A stretch of 64,000 nt of DNA. It comes from Streptomyces physcomitrii. Its GTDB lineage: Bacteria; Actinomycetota; Actinomycetes; Streptomycetales; Streptomycetaceae. How positions within the stretch are numbered: position 1 is the first letter of the stretch; every line of letters begins with the position of its first letter. The stretch is taken from contig NZ_JAAWWP010000008.1 of NCBI RefSeq assembly GCF_012273655.1, positions 62,001 to 126,000 on the forward strand, in the 5' to 3' direction. The notes under the pieces were generated by a model. It was given only the letters and a program-made list of their open reading frames with translations, searched no databases and was not told the origin of the DNA. The translations under genes were made by a program, and so were the position numbers. This document shows positions 24,805-33,960 of the stretch, piece by piece.

Positions 24805-26790
24805 CTACTTGACGACGGTCAGCGGCAGCAGCTTCTTGCCGGTGGGGCCGATCTGGATGGAGGTGTCCATCTGCGGGCACACCCCGCAGTCGAAGCAGGG
24901 GGTCCAGCGGCAGTCCTCGACCTCGGTCTCGTCGAGGGCGTCCTGCCAGTCCTCCCAGAGCCAGTCCTTGTCCAGGCCCGAGTCCAGGTGGTCCCAGGGC
25001 AGGACCTCCTCATAGCCGCGCTCGCGGGTGGTGTACCAGGCGAGGTCCACGCCGTAGCCGGGCAGCACCTCCTCGGCGCAGCGCATCCAGCGGGCGTACG
25101 AGAAGTGCTCGCGCCAGCCGTCGAAGCGGCCGCCGTCCTCGTAGACGGCGCGGATGACGGCGCCGATGCGGCGGTCGCCGCGGGAGAGCAGGCCCTCGAC
25201 GATGCCGGGCTTGCCGTCGTGGTAGCGGAAGCCGATGGAGCGGCCGTACTTCTTGTCGCCGCGGATGCGGTCGCGCAGCTTCTCCAGGCGGGCGTCGGTC
25301 TCCTCGGCGGAGAGCTGCGGCGCCCACTGGAAGGGGGTGTGCGGCTTGGGCACGAAGCCGCCGATGGAGACGGTGCAGCGGATGTCGTTGGAGCCGGAGA
25401 CCTCGCGGCCCTTGGCGATCACGTTCATCGCCATGTCGGCGATCTGCAGGACGTCCTCGTCGGTCTCGGTGGGCAGTCCGCACATGAAGTAGAGCTTCAC
25501 CTGGCGCCAGCCGTTGCCGTAGGCGGTGGCGACGGTGCGGATCAGGTCCTCCTCGGAGACCATCTTGTTGATGACCTTGCGGATGCGCTCGGAGCCGCCC
25601 TCGGGGGCGAAGGTGAGTCCGGAGCGGCGGCCGTTGCGGGTCAGCTCGTTGGCGAGGTCGATGTTGAAGGCGTCGACCCGGGTGGAGGGCAGGGACAGGC
25701 CGATCTTGTCCTCGGTGTACCGGTCCGCGAGTCCCTTGGCGACCTCGCCGATCTCGCTGTGGTCGGCGGAGGACAGCGAGAGCAGGCCGACCTCCTCGAA
25801 GCCGGTGGCCTTCAGGCCCTTGTCGACCATCTCGCCGATGCCGGTGATCGAACGCTCGCGCACCGGGCGGGTGATCATCCCGGCCTGGCAGAAGCGGCAG
25901 CCGCGGGTGCAGCCGCGGAAGATCTCCACCGACATCCGCTCGTGCACGGTCTCCGCGAGCGGGACCAGCGGCTGCTTCGGGTAGGGCCACTCGTCGAGGT
26001 CCATCACGGTGTGCTTGGACACCCGCCACGGCACGCCCGAACGGTTCGGTACGACACGGGAGATGCGGCCGTCCGGCAGGTACTCCACGTCGTAGAAGCC
26101 GGGCACGTACACCCCGCCGGTCTTCGCCAGGCGCAGCAGGAGCTCCTCGCGGCCGCCGGGGCGGTCCTCGGCCTTCCAGGCGCGGATGATCTCGGTGATC
26201 TCCAGGACGGCCTGCTCGCCGTCGCCGATGACGGCGCAGTCGATGAACTCGGCGACGGGCTCCGGGTTGAAGGCCGCGTGGCCGCCGGCCAGGACGATCG
26301 GGTCGTCGAGGCCGCGGTCCTTCGCCGCCAGCGGGATGCCCGCGAGATCGAGGGCGGCGAGCATGTTGGTGTAGCCCAGCTCGGTGGAGAAGGAGAGGCC
26401 GAAGACGTCGAAGGCGCGCACCGGGCGGTGCGAGTCGACGGTGAACTGCGGCACCGCGTGCGCGCGCATCAGCTCTTCGAGGTCCGGCCAGACGCTGTAG
26501 GTGCGCTCGGCGAGGACGCCCTCGCGCTCGTTGAGCACCTCGTAGAGGATCATGACGCCCTGGTTGGGCAGGCCGACCTCGTAGGCGTCCGGGTACATCA
26601 GCGCCCAGCGGACGTCGCAGGACTCCCAGGGCTTGACGGTGGAGTTGAGTTCGCCGCCGACGTACTGGATCGGCTTCTGCACATGCGGGAGCAGGGCTTC
26701 GAGCTGGGGGAAGACCGACTCGGCCGCTGCGGGCGAGCCGGTGGGGGGCGCAGACGCCACTGAGACCGCTTCCACTGCTTCGGCAGACAT
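24805..26790 (-). CDS. TIGR03960 family radical SAM protein with B12-binding-like N-terminal domain
   Basis: The 661-residue protein has a Rossmann-like N-terminal domain resembling B12-binding domains, though the cobalamin motif DxHxxG appears as DAYEVG at about residues 68-73, without the His. The radical SAM core carries the 4Fe-4S motif CTRGCRFC (Cys294, 298, 301) and GGSERIRKVINK. The C-terminus has a second cluster-like set, Cys627, 632, 635, 638. The family's reaction is unknown; its constant partner TIGR03936 lies downstream. AAGG is eight bases before the chosen ATG; an ATG 33 bases upstream is an alternative. It is the first gene of a minus-strand series leading towards RNase E/G. 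Confidence 0.93.
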   Translation of the reverse strand: MSAEAVEAVSVASAPPTGSPAAAESVFPQLEALLPHVQKPIQYVGGELNSTVKPWESCDVRWALMYPDAYEVGLPNQGVMILYEVLNEREGVLAERTYSVWPDLEELMRAHAVPQFTVDSHRPVRAFDVFGLSFSTELGYTNMLAALDLAGIPLAAKDRGLDDPIVLAGGHAAFNPEPVAEFIDCAVIGDGEQAVLEITEIIRAWKAEDRPGGREELLLRLAKTGGVYVPGFYDVEYLPDGRISRVVPNRSGVPWRVSKHTVMDLDEWPYPKQPLVPLAETVHERMSVEIFRGCTRGCRFCQAGMITRPVRERSITGIGEMVDKGLKATGFEEVGLLSLSSADHSEIGEVAKGLADRYTEDKIGLSLPSTRVDAFNIDLANELTRNGRRSGLTFAPEGGSERIRKVINKMVSEEDLIRTVATAYGNGWRQVKLYFMCGLPTETDEDVLQIADMAMNVIAKGREVSGSNDIRCTVSIGGFVPKPHTPFQWAPQLSAEETDARLEKLRDRIRGDKKYGRSIGFRYHDGKPGIVEGLLSRGDRRIGAVIRAVYEDGGRFDGWREHFSYARWMRCAEEVLPGYGVDLAWYTTRERGYEEVLPWDHLDSGLDKDWLWEDWQDALDETEVEDCRWTPCFDCGVCPQMDTSIQIGPTGKKLLPLTVVK

Positions 26791-26956
26791 TCCGGGAACC
26801 TTCGTGAGCTGGCTTACGGGCATTCCGCCGCCGAGGGCACGGGACGGGTGACCCTCAAGACTACGGGTGACCCTCAAGACTAACGTGACGGAACGGGCCG
26901 CCCGCACGCCGAGCGGCCCGGCCCCCGCCCGGCGCACCGGGGACCGGGCCGGGACC

Positions 26957-28492
26957 TCACTTCTTGTGCCGGAGCCGTCTCCCGCTGTGCTCGACGCGCT
27001 GCCAGGCCGCGGGCACCTCGCTCTCACAGCGGGCGGCGGCCCGCTCCTCGCGCCCGTAGAGCAGGCCGTAGGTGAAGGCGTTCTCGCCCGCCGTCTCGGC
27101 CGCGGCGGCGAGTTCGCGCAGGCGGTCCCGGGCGACCACCCCGTCCTGGTGCTCGCCGAGCAGCTTCTGGAGCTTCTTGACGTCCTTGGCCAGCCTCTTC
27201 GCCGGGGGGCCGAGCAGTTCGGTGGCGGCCTCGGCGGCGTAGCGGGTGCGCTTGGCCTTCTTGCGGGCCTCGTGCAGGGCGAGGTCGCGCTCCGGGCCCG
27301 GGGCGGTGGCGGCGGCCTGCTCCAACCGGCGCCGCAGCCGGGCCAGTTCACGGCCGAGGGCCTTGCGGTAGACCTTGCGCGGCGGACCGCCGGCGGCCTT
27401 GCGGAACGGCGGGTCGGCGAGGAGGGCGTCGAGCCGGTCGAGGAGCGCGAGGTAGCGCTCGCTGTCGAGGGCGGCCGCCACCTGCCCGCGGGAGCCGCCG
27501 CGGTTCTCGCCCGCCCACTGGCGCAGCCGCTGCGGCACCGGCCCCTCGACCAGCTCCGGCGCCAGCTCCGCCAGGTGCGCGCCGAGGCGTTCGGTGAGCA
27601 CCTCCAGGTCGCGGTCGGCGCCGAGTTCGCCCGCGAGCCACTTCAGCTCCGCGCCGAGCGGCTCGGTCACCTCCCGGTCCAGGAGGTCCGCGTAACTGCG
27701 CAGGGCGCTGCGCAGCCGCCGGGTGGCCACCCGCATCCGGTGCACGGAGTCGGGCAGTTCGCGGCGTACGGCGGGGTCGAGGTGGACGAGGGTCTCGCGC
27801 TGGGCGCGCAGATAGCCGAGGAGGCGGGCGCCCGCCCGGCCGGGCGGCTCCGCGGCCGGGGTCCCGGGCGGCTCGGGGGCGGTCCGCTCGGGAGCGGTCC
27901 GCGCCAGGGCGGTGGCGAGCTTGGAGGGGGAGGCGGCGCGGCGCAGGCCCGCCTTGCGCAGCCGCTTGTCGAGCTTGTCGAGCAGGGCGGGCGGCGCCCC
28001 CTCGGCGAGTTCGACCTCGGCCTCGGTCCACTCCGCGCTCGCCCCGCCGAGGCGTTCGGCGAGCACCCGGTCCACCGAGGCCTCGGCGAGCAGGGTGCCC
28101 CGGGCGTCCACCAGGTGGTGCAGCTCGCGCACCGAGACCAGCCTGACCAGCGGGACCAGGGCGGCGCCGCGGGTGAACCCGCGTACCAGGGCGGCGAGTT
28201 CGGCGGGGACCTCGGGGGCGAGCGGTGCCTGGATCTCCTCGCGGACGTCGGCGGCGAGGGGGAGTTTGAGGTGCCAGCCCTCGTCCTCGCCGCCGGTGCG
28301 TCTGCGCAGGGTCAGTCCGCCCGCGGCCAGCCGCGCGTCGGCGGTGTCGAAGTAGAGGGCGTCCAGCTCCCGGACACCCTGGTCCCGTACGGCATGGACC
28401 GGCCCCGTACCACCGAGTTCGGGCAGGCTGAGGCTCCCGGAGCCCGGCGGGCCCTGGTACTTCCGCTCGATCTCCCGCTTGGAGTGCGCCAT
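26957..28492 (-). CDS. CYTH and CHAD domain protein
   Basis: The N-terminal CYTH domain (about 1-200) begins with the EIERKY signature (Glu7, Glu9, Lys11), the triphosphate tunnel motif of adenylate cyclase CyaB and thiamine triphosphatase relatives. The C-terminal CHAD domain (about 225-511) is helical and basic, with HRMRVATRRLRSALR and HEARKKAKRTRYAAEA, a polyphosphate-binding fold. The combined protein probably hydrolyses or binds inorganic triphosphate/polyphosphate. It is 511 residues, typical for the fusion. It is separated from rodA by a terminator and from the TIGR03960 gene by 166 bases, so it is likely monocistronic. Confidence 0.93.
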   Translation of the reverse strand: MAHSKREIERKYQGPPGSGSLSLPELGGTGPVHAVRDQGVRELDALYFDTADARLAAGGLTLRRRTGGEDEGWHLKLPLAADVREEIQAPLAPEVPAELAALVRGFTRGAALVPLVRLVSVRELHHLVDARGTLLAEASVDRVLAERLGGASAEWTEAEVELAEGAPPALLDKLDKRLRKAGLRRAASPSKLATALARTAPERTAPEPPGTPAAEPPGRAGARLLGYLRAQRETLVHLDPAVRRELPDSVHRMRVATRRLRSALRSYADLLDREVTEPLGAELKWLAGELGADRDLEVLTERLGAHLAELAPELVEGPVPQRLRQWAGENRGGSRGQVAAALDSERYLALLDRLDALLADPPFRKAAGGPPRKVYRKALGRELARLRRRLEQAAATAPGPERDLALHEARKKAKRTRYAAEAATELLGPPAKRLAKDVKKLQKLLGEHQDGVVARDRLRELAAAAETAGENAFTYGLLYGREERAAARCESEVPAAWQRVEHSGRRLRHKK

Positions 28493-28524
28493 ACCCCGAA
28501 CCTAGCGGCGAAAGGGGCAAAGCG

Positions 28525-28551
28525 GCAGGCCCCCTGCGGGAGGGGGCCTGC
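28525..28551 (-). terminator. Terminator hairpin downstream of rodA
   Basis: An 11-base arm gcaggccccct (28525-28535) pairs perfectly with 28541-28551 around gcggg, 27 bases after the rodA stop and 33 bases before the CYTH-CHAD start. Confidence 0.8.
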
Positions 28552-28577
28552 GGTCTGTCCTTCGCGTGCGAGGGGTG

Positions 28578-29777
28578 TCAGGCCGACATCGGACGCTGGA
28601 CCCTGATCGACTGGAGCAGCCCTATGGCGATCCACACCGCGAACATCGAGGTGCCGCCGTAGGAGACGAAGGGCAGCGGCAGACCGGCGACCGGCATGAT
28701 GCCGAGGGTCATACCGATGTTCTCGAAGGCCTGGAAGGCGAACCAGGCGATGATCCCGGCGGCCACCACCGTGCCGTACAGCTCGGTGGTCTCGCGGGCG
28801 ATCCGGCAGGCCCGCCAGAGCAGGACGGCGAGGAGCAGGATGATCGCCCCGGCGCCGACGAAGCCCAGTTCCTCGCCCGCGACCGTGAAGACGAAGTCGG
28901 TCTGCTGCTCGGGCACGAACTGCCCGGTGGTCTGCGAGCCGTGGAAGAGGCCGGTGCCGGTGAGGCCGCCGGAGCCGATCGCGATCCGGGCCTGGTTGGT
29001 GTTGTAGCCGACGCCCGCCGGGTCCAGCTCGGGGTTGGCGAAGGCGGCGAAGCGGTTGATCTGGTACTCGTCGAGCACGCCGAGCTGCCAGACGGCGAGC
29101 GCCCCGAGCGCGCCGGTGCCGATCAGCCCGAAGACCCAGCGGTTGGAGGCGCCGGAGGCGAGCAGCACGCCGAGCACGATCAGCACCATCACCATGACCG
29201 AGCCGAGGTCGGGCATGAGCAGCACGACCAGGATCGGCACCGCGGCGAGGCCGAGCGCCTGGAGCACGGTGCGGTGGTCGGGGTGCTCGCGGTCGCCCGC
29301 GTCCACCCGGGCCGCGAGCAGCATCGCCATGCCGAGGATGATGGTGATCTTGCAGAACTCGGAGGGCTGCAGCGAGAACCCGGCCGGGAAGACCAGCCAG
29401 GCGTGGGCGCCGTTGATGGTGGCGCCCATCGGGGTGAGCACGAGCAGCACCAGGAAGAGCGAGACGCCGTAGAGGATCGGCACCACGGTGCGCAGACCGC
29501 GGTGGCCGAGCCAGAGGGTGCCGACCATCAGGGCGAGGCCGATCCCGGTGTTCAGCAGGTGCCGGACCAGGAAGTAGTAAGGGTCGCCCTGGTTCAGCTC
29601 GGTGCGGTTGCGGGTGGCCGAGTAGACCAGGGACGCACCGATCAGGGAGAGCGCGAGGGCCGAGAAGATTATCGGCCAGTCGAGCCTGCGCGCCGGGGAG
29701 TCGCGGGCCAGCAGCCGCGACATGGTGGAGCGCTCCGGGCCGTAGCCCGGGACGGAGAAGCCTCCGGCACCGGCCAT
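28578..29777 (-). CDS. rodA: SEDS peptidoglycan polymerase RodA/FtsW family
   Basis: SEDS proteins polymerise lipid II into glycan strands together with a class B penicillin-binding protein. The 399-residue protein has about ten transmembrane helices and the family blocks FSLQPSEFCKI, MPDLGSVMV, ELGFVGAGAIILL and LPLPFVSYGGTSM. Its start ATG overlaps the mrdA stop by one base (TGATG), so polymerase and transpeptidase are translationally coupled. The gene corresponds to sfr in S. coelicolor by position. It belongs to the mreB-mreC-mreD-mrdA-rodA cluster, which in Streptomyces serves spore wall synthesis rather than hyphal elongation. Confidence 0.96.
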   Translation of the reverse strand: MAGAGGFSVPGYGPERSTMSRLLARDSPARRLDWPIIFSALALSLIGASLVYSATRNRTELNQGDPYYFLVRHLLNTGIGLALMVGTLWLGHRGLRTVVPILYGVSLFLVLLVLTPMGATINGAHAWLVFPAGFSLQPSEFCKITIILGMAMLLAARVDAGDREHPDHRTVLQALGLAAVPILVVLLMPDLGSVMVMVLIVLGVLLASGASNRWVFGLIGTGALGALAVWQLGVLDEYQINRFAAFANPELDPAGVGYNTNQARIAIGSGGLTGTGLFHGSQTTGQFVPEQQTDFVFTVAGEELGFVGAGAIILLLAVLLWRACRIARETTELYGTVVAAGIIAWFAFQAFENIGMTLGIMPVAGLPLPFVSYGGTSMFAVWIAIGLLQSIRVQRPMSA

Positions 29778-31942
29778 CAGTCCCGCCTTCCGGTCAGCGG
29801 CGGCCCGCCGAGGGCGAGCTGCTGCTCCTCGGCCGGGTCCTTCGGCTTCTTCTTGCCCGGGTACTCGTCGACCTTCGGGGCGTCCATGGTGCCGTCGGGC
29901 TCGATCTTCGGCAGCTCCTTCTGCGGCTTGGGCAGCAGCGCCTTGCTGCCTCCCTGGCCGTAGAGGGCGTCGTAGATCTTGCGCACGGCGGGGCCGGAGG
30001 CGCCGGAGCCGGTACCGCCCTGGGCGATCGTCATGACCACCGAGTAGTCCTTGGTGTAGGTCGCGAACCACGAGGTCGTCTGCTTGCCGTAGACCTCGGC
30101 CGTACCCGTCTTGGCGTGCATCGGGATCTTGTCCTGCGGCCAGCCGCCGAATCGCCAGGCGGCGGTACCGCGGGTCGCGACTCCCGCGAGGGCGTCGTCT
30201 ATCTCGTCGCGGGTCTTCTTGCTGAACGGCAGCTTCCCGTGCGGGACGGGCGCGATCTCCTTGACCTGCTTGCCGTCCGGGCTGACCACCGCCTTGCCGA
30301 CGCTCGGGTTGTACAGGGTGCCGCCGTTGGCGATCGCGGAGTAGATGGTCGCCATCTGGATCGGGGTGACCAGGGTGTCGCCCTGCCCGATCGAGTAGTT
30401 GACGGAGTCACCGGCGCGCATCTTCATGCCCTCGAGGCAGTTCTCGTACGCGATCTTCTGGGCGTAGCTGCCGTTCTTCTTGCCGGAGCGGCACCAGGAG
30501 GCCTTGTTGGCCTCGTAGTAGTCCTTCTTCCACTGGCGGTCGGGGACCCGGCCGGTGACCTCGTTGGGCAGGTCGACGCCGGTCTCCTTGCCGAGGCCGA
30601 ACTCATGGGCCGTCTTGAAGAACCAGTCCTTGGTGTTCTTCTTCGGCTTGGTGCCGCCGTCCTTCTTCCACTCGTTGTGCGCGAGCCCGTAGAAGACGGT
30701 GTCGCAGGAGACCTCCAGGGCGCGGCCGAGGCTGATCGGGCCGTGGTTCTCCGACTCGAAGTTCTTGAAGACCTGGCCGCCGATCGAGTACGAACTGGTG
30801 CAGGGGTAGCGGCCGTTGAAGGAGTACCCGGCCTGCACCGCGGCGGTGGTCGAGATGACCTTGAAGATGGAGCCGGGGGCCGCCTGGCCCTGGATGGCCC
30901 GGTTGAGCAGCGGATAGTTCGACTTCTTGCCGGTGAGCTTCGCGTAGTCCTTGCCGGAGATGCCGCCCACCCAGGCGTTCGGGTCGTAGCTCGGGTTGGA
31001 GGCCATCGAGACGATGCGGCCGGTCTTGTTCTCCATGACGACGACGGCGCCGGAGTCGGCCTTGTAGTTGGTGCCGGTGTTCCGGTCGTGCTGGGTACGG
31101 GCCTCCTTCATGGCCTCGTTCAGCTCGTACTCGGCGACCCGCTGCACCCGGGCGTCGATGCTGGTGACCAGATTGGCGCCGGGCTCCGCCTTGTCGTTCT
31201 TCGCCTGGCCGATGACGCGGCCGAGGTTGTCCACCTCGTAGCGGGTGACGCCCGCCTTGCCGCGCAGCTCCTTGTCGTACTGGCGCTCCAGACCGCTGCG
31301 GCCGACCTGGTCGGAGCGGAGGAACGGCGAGTCGGTGTCCTCGGCCTTCTTGATCTCCTCGTCGGTGACCGGGGAGAGGTAGCCGAGCACCTGGGCGGTG
31401 TTGGACTTGCCGGGCGCCGGGTAGCGGCGGACCGCGGTCGGCTCGGCGGTGATGCCGGGGAAGTCCTCGGCGCGCTCGCGGATCTGCAGGGCCTGCTTGC
31501 TGGTGGCCTCGTCGGTGATCGGGATCGGCTGGTACGGGGAGCCGTTCCAGCAGGGCTTGGGGGTCTTGGCGTCGCAGAGGCGGACCTTCTCCCGGACGTC
31601 CTTCGGCTTCATGCCGAGGATGCCGGCGAGCTTGGTCAGCACGGCCTCGCCGTCGTCGGGCATCTTCATCAGCTTGGTGCGGGAGGCCGAGACGACCAGG
31701 CGGGTCTCGTTGTCGGCGAGCGGCACCCCGCGGGCGTCCAGGATCTCGCCGCGCACGGCGGGCTGGACGACCTGCTGGACGTGGTTGCCGGAGGCCTCCT
31801 CGGCGTACTCGTCGCCGTTGCGGACCTGGAGGTACCACAGGCGTCCGCCGAGCGTGAGCAGCAGGGAGACGACGAGGATCTGGATGACGACCAGGCGGAT
31901 CTGCACCCGCGGGGTGCGGCCGGTCTCCGGGATGTTGGTCAT
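29777..31942 (-). CDS. mrdA: Penicillin-binding protein 2, class B transpeptidase
   Basis: This 721-residue protein cross-links peptidoglycan. It has a cytoplasmic tail and one transmembrane helix (about 14-33), a dimerisation/pedestal region, and a transpeptidase domain with Ser358-x-x-Lys361 (GSIFK), Ser412-Cys-Asp414 as the SxN-position motif typical of PBP2, and Lys611-Thr-Gly. Extra Cys residues (123, 131, 381, 484, 502) outside the membrane could form disulfides. The disordered Pro/Lys-rich tail ends by overlapping the rodA start. It is cotranscribed with mreD upstream (136-base gap). Confidence 0.96.
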   Translation of the reverse strand: MTNIPETGRTPRVQIRLVVIQILVVSLLLTLGGRLWYLQVRNGDEYAEEASGNHVQQVVQPAVRGEILDARGVPLADNETRLVVSASRTKLMKMPDDGEAVLTKLAGILGMKPKDVREKVRLCDAKTPKPCWNGSPYQPIPITDEATSKQALQIRERAEDFPGITAEPTAVRRYPAPGKSNTAQVLGYLSPVTDEEIKKAEDTDSPFLRSDQVGRSGLERQYDKELRGKAGVTRYEVDNLGRVIGQAKNDKAEPGANLVTSIDARVQRVAEYELNEAMKEARTQHDRNTGTNYKADSGAVVVMENKTGRIVSMASNPSYDPNAWVGGISGKDYAKLTGKKSNYPLLNRAIQGQAAPGSIFKVISTTAAVQAGYSFNGRYPCTSSYSIGGQVFKNFESENHGPISLGRALEVSCDTVFYGLAHNEWKKDGGTKPKKNTKDWFFKTAHEFGLGKETGVDLPNEVTGRVPDRQWKKDYYEANKASWCRSGKKNGSYAQKIAYENCLEGMKMRAGDSVNYSIGQGDTLVTPIQMATIYSAIANGGTLYNPSVGKAVVSPDGKQVKEIAPVPHGKLPFSKKTRDEIDDALAGVATRGTAAWRFGGWPQDKIPMHAKTGTAEVYGKQTTSWFATYTKDYSVVMTIAQGGTGSGASGPAVRKIYDALYGQGGSKALLPKPQKELPKIEPDGTMDAPKVDEYPGKKKPKDPAEEQQLALGGPPLTGRRD

Positions 31943-32078
31943 GGGCGGGGTCCACTCCCCGGCAGGTGCGCGGACGGGCGGTACGTCACGGCTGCCTCCC
32001 CTCAGTCGGTGCGTTCGCTACGGGAACGGGGGCGCGGGCCGGCCGGCGGGCCCCCGCGCTCCGTGCGTCTGCTGCTGC

Positions 32079-32756
32079 TCACAGCCGCTTGACCCCCTTG
32101 ATGCGTCCGGCGCGGGCGACCCTGGCCCGGGTGGCGCGTGCCTTGAAGGAGCCGCGCTGCTTGCCGATGCTCAGTCCGGTCCCGGCGGAGAGCCAGCCCG
32201 CGGCGACGTCCTTGGTGGCGGCGGCGCCGGAGCCGCCGTTCTCGGTGACCGGGTCGCGTTCGGTGCGCCGCGCCAGGGCGACGATCAGCGGCACCGTGAA
32301 CGGCGCGAGCAGCAGGTCGTACAGGGCGGCGGTGAACAGCAGGCTGCCGAGGCCCACATGGCGGGCCGCGCTGTCCCCGACCAGGGCGCCGACCAGGGCG
32401 TAGAGGAGGGTGGAGCCGACGGCGGCGGCCACCACCACGGCCATCGGGCCGAGCGCGGAGCGCAGTTGGCCCTTGTCCGGCTTGAAGAGCCCGGCGACGT
32501 AGCCGATGACGCAGAGCACCAGGGCGTAGCGCCCGGCGGCGTGGTCGGCGGGCGGGGCGATGTCCGCGAGCAGTCCCGCGCCGAAGCCGATCAGGGCCCC
32601 GGCGGTGTGGCCGTAGACCAGGGCGAGGCCGAGCACGGTGAGCAGGAGGAGGTCGGGTACGGCGCCGGGCAGTTGCAGCCGGGCGAGGACGCTCACCTGG
32701 ATCATCAGGGCGAGCACCACCAGGGCGGTGGACAGGAGCACTCGGTTGACGCGCAC
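32079..32756 (-). CDS. mreD: Rod shape-determining protein MreD
   Basis: MreD is a small integral membrane protein of the elongasome. The first 165 of 225 residues are hydrophobic with about five helices (LLLLTVLGLALVYGHTAGALIGFGAGLLADIAP and others). The C-terminal 60 residues are basic (RATRARVARAGRIKGVKRL) and longer than in rods, presumably cytoplasmic. The start is GTG with AGGAG nine bases upstream. It follows mreC by 12 bases. Confidence 0.93.
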   Translation of the reverse strand: MRVNRVLLSTALVVLALMIQVSVLARLQLPGAVPDLLLLTVLGLALVYGHTAGALIGFGAGLLADIAPPADHAAGRYALVLCVIGYVAGLFKPDKGQLRSALGPMAVVVAAAVGSTLLYALVGALVGDSAARHVGLGSLLFTAALYDLLLAPFTVPLIVALARRTERDPVTENGGSGAAATKDVAAGWLSAGTGLSIGKQRGSFKARATRARVARAGRIKGVKRL

Positions 32757-32768
32757 GGTATCCAGCTC

Positions 32769-33803
32769 CTACTGCTCTTGCTCGGCCGGTTCGGCGGGCT
32801 GTCCCGCCTGCTCCGGCTCCACGGGGCGGGCCGGGTCCCGGGCGCCCTGCTCCTGCGGTTCGTTCGGGCCCTCGGGTGCGTCCGGGTCGCCGTCCTGTCC
32901 GGGGGTGGCCGTCACGGTCACCGTGGGCGTGGGCTTGGCCTCGGGCTTGTCCGGCAGGACGGTGTCGCGGGGGTCGGTGCGGGGCGCGGTGACGACGACG
33001 CCCACCACGTCCAGGCGGGAGAAGCCCGCGTACGGCTCCACGTAGACGGTGCGGGTGAGGTCGCCGCCGGAGGGGTCGACGCGGGTGATGCGGCCGACCG
33101 GGACGCCCGGTACGAAGGGCTTGTCGCCCTGCGAGCCGAAGGTGACCATCCGGTCGCCCTTCTTGACCTTGGCCTTGGAGTTCAGCAGCTGCACCCGCAT
33201 CGGGCCGTTGCCGCCGCCGGAGGCGAAGCCCAGCTCGTCGGACTTCTCCAGGCGGGTGCCGACGGTGAAGTCGGGGTCGTTGGCGAGCAGCACGGTGGAG
33301 GTGCCGGGGCCGACCGTGGTGACCCGGCCGACCAGACCGTCGGCGTTGAGCACCGTCATGTCGCGCTTTATGCCGTCGCCGGAGCCGGCGTCGATGGTGA
33401 CCGTCCAGGAGAAGCCCTGTGCGGCGCCGATGCCGATGACCTCGGCGCCCTTGATGCCGTACTGCCCGGCGCCCGCCTTCTTCAGCATGCCGTCGAGCTG
33501 CCTGACCCGGCTGCGGTTGCGGTCGTCGCTGCCGAGCTTGGCCTTCAGGGCGGCGTTCTCCCGCTCCAGGTCGGCGATCCGGTCCTCGCTGGCGCCGGAG
33601 TCCTTGACCGCGCCGACCGCGTTGCCGACCGGGTCGACGGCGGAGGAGACGCCGTCCTCCACCGGGCCGAAGACGGCCGCGGCGCCGCGACGGGCCCCGT
33701 CGACCGGTGAGTCCTCGCCGCCCCGGATGTCCACCGTGATCAGCGCGAAGGCGATCGCGATCAGCAGCACCAGGAGCAGACGGCTCTCTCGTGTGTCCCT
33801 CAC
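32769..33803 (-). CDS. mreC: Rod shape-determining protein MreC
   Basis: MreC links MreB filaments to the wall-synthesis enzymes outside the membrane. The 344-residue protein has one N-terminal helix (about 8-25), a coiled coil (about 70-95, SEDRIADLERENAALKAKL), and two beta-barrel-like domains with IGAAQGFSWTVTIDAG and LVGRVTTVGPGTSTVLLANDPDF. A Pro/Glu-rich disordered tail (from about 270) follows, typical of actinobacterial MreC. The start is GTG. It lies 157 bases after mreB and 12 before mreD. Confidence 0.95.
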   Translation of the reverse strand: MRDTRESRLLLVLLIAIAFALITVDIRGGEDSPVDGARRGAAAVFGPVEDGVSSAVDPVGNAVGAVKDSGASEDRIADLERENAALKAKLGSDDRNRSRVRQLDGMLKKAGAGQYGIKGAEVIGIGAAQGFSWTVTIDAGSGDGIKRDMTVLNADGLVGRVTTVGPGTSTVLLANDPDFTVGTRLEKSDELGFASGGGNGPMRVQLLNSKAKVKKGDRMVTFGSQGDKPFVPGVPVGRITRVDPSGGDLTRTVYVEPYAGFSRLDVVGVVVTAPRTDPRDTVLPDKPEAKPTPTVTVTATPGQDGDPDAPEGPNEPQEQGARDPARPVEPEQAGQPAEPAEQEQ

Positions 33804-33960
33804 GTGCGGCGGCCGTGCCTTCCTCGTAGGAATGTGTGTGGCTTATGCCTCTATACCAACGATCCGCCGCCCTCGCGGGCACCTGTGGACGCCGGTTCCG
33901 GGAGGGACGGGTCCTCCCGCTTCCCCCATCCGGCGCGAACCGGACGGGGTACGGGCGGAG

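Noticed and set aside
22606..26763. Open frame of 1385 codons on the plus strand opposite the radical-SAM series
   Set aside because: It spans several real genes on the other strand and consists of frame-shadow composition.
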